Part shown: in pieces, positions 63,730-64,000 of the stretch
Layout: every line of letters starts with the position of its first letter
Numbering within the stretch: the first letter of the stretch is position 1
Assembly (NCBI GenBank): GCA_963556695.1
Contig: CAUWAG010000020.1
Span: 5,890,001-5,954,000 of the forward strand
DNA length: 64,000 nt
Direction: 5' to 3'
From: Anthostomella pinea
Taxonomy: Eukaryota > Ascomycota > Sordariomycetes > Xylariales > Xylariaceae
The notes under the pieces: generated by a model
The model's database searches: none
What the model was told of the DNA's origin: nothing
Seen by the model: the letters and a program-made list of their open reading frames with translations, nothing else
Translations under genes and position numbers: made by a program

Positions 63730-64000
63730 TGTCACGGCGAGCGTACTGAGGAGCTGGGACATGGCCGGCAGCAAGCAGCTATTACTCTATTGACGAGAAT
63801 ATCAAGACTAGAGAGGAAAGGAAGAGAGAGAGAGAGATAGGTACAGTGGGAGGTTGCCCCTTTAAGGGGATCCTCTGGTCAGATCCTTCCCCTATTGGGA
63901 GGTATCCACTTGTCATGTGGGAAGGTCTGTACAGGCCGCCACAGCCGTCACACTATTCCCCCCCTTATCAAAGTCGGTTTACGACGATGATTTCTTACGA
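63730..64000 (+). mobile_element. 5' LTR and start of another LTR retrotransposon (family D)
   Basis: TGTCACGGCGAG...CAGCCGTCACA spans 63730-63952 (223 bp) and is directly followed by CTATTCCCCCCCTTATC. The pentamer before it is ATTAA, so the sequence after it is internal region rather than a target duplication. The pyrimidine-rich start after the LTR resembles that of the family A element. The element runs off the window. It is GC-normal, hence little RIP, and may be young. A GA microsatellite lies inside the LTR at about 63815-63839. Confidence 0.75.

Noticed and set aside
1..64000. CRISPR arrays, bacterial operons or viral genomes
   Set aside because: Intron structure and gene families are fungal; no regularly spaced repeats and no viral gene set are visible.

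Overview
The window comes from a filamentous ascomycete (Pezizomycotina). Coding genes carry short GT-AG introns (about 53-230 bp) with CTGAC-like branch points. Both edges are very AT-rich and look mutated by repeat-induced point mutation (RIP). The families present (ALG7, SET3, fungal ARG2, SSE1-type Hsp110, HET, 2EXR, BCS1-like AAA, pogo, LTR elements) are typical of this group. Species cannot be read from the sequence.

Layout. 1-5.4 kb is AT-rich retrotransposon debris with two LTRs, followed by a decayed pogo transposon. A tRNA-derived SINE with a long target duplication lies at 5.97-6.55 kb. 6.8-21.4 kb is gene-bearing: a GT32 glycosyltransferase, a Ser/Thr-rich membrane protein, a broken MFS transporter, ALG7, a broken 2EXR gene, a frameshifted small gene and a small cysteine-rich secreted protein. 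22.0-27.9 kb holds four co-oriented small genes that look like diverged members of one unrecognised family. 29.5-31 kb has ankyrin-type gene fragments. SET3 fills 31.2-34.1 kb. 34-41 kb is gene-poor and repeat-rich. A seven-exon secreted GMC oxidoreductase lies at 41.2-43.8 kb. 43.8-48.9 kb is gene-free with a solo LTR, MITE-like elements and a dispersed 30-bp repeat. ARG2 (48.9-51.1 kb), SSE1/Hsp110 (52.6-55.3 kb), a frameshifted AAA ATPase (56.0-57.8 kb) and a disrupted HET gene (58.2-60.8 kb) follow. 61.2-64 kb returns to transposons: a CpG-free segment, an LTR plus retrotransposon gag with stop codons, two solo LTRs and the start of another LTR element.

Conserved housekeeping genes (ALG7, SET3, ARG2, SSE1) and the GMC gene read cleanly through every splice junction I checked. 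Accessory genes (MFS, 2EXR, the 19.9-kb gene, AAA, HET) carry single stops, single-base frameshifts or insertions. This fits an accessory island between transposon blocks, although the single-base frameshifts could also be assembly errors.

The least explained content is the four-gene family, a MITE-like family with five to six copies, the dispersed 30-bp repeat and the inverted repeats at 38 kb. All identifications are by eye; no database search was run.
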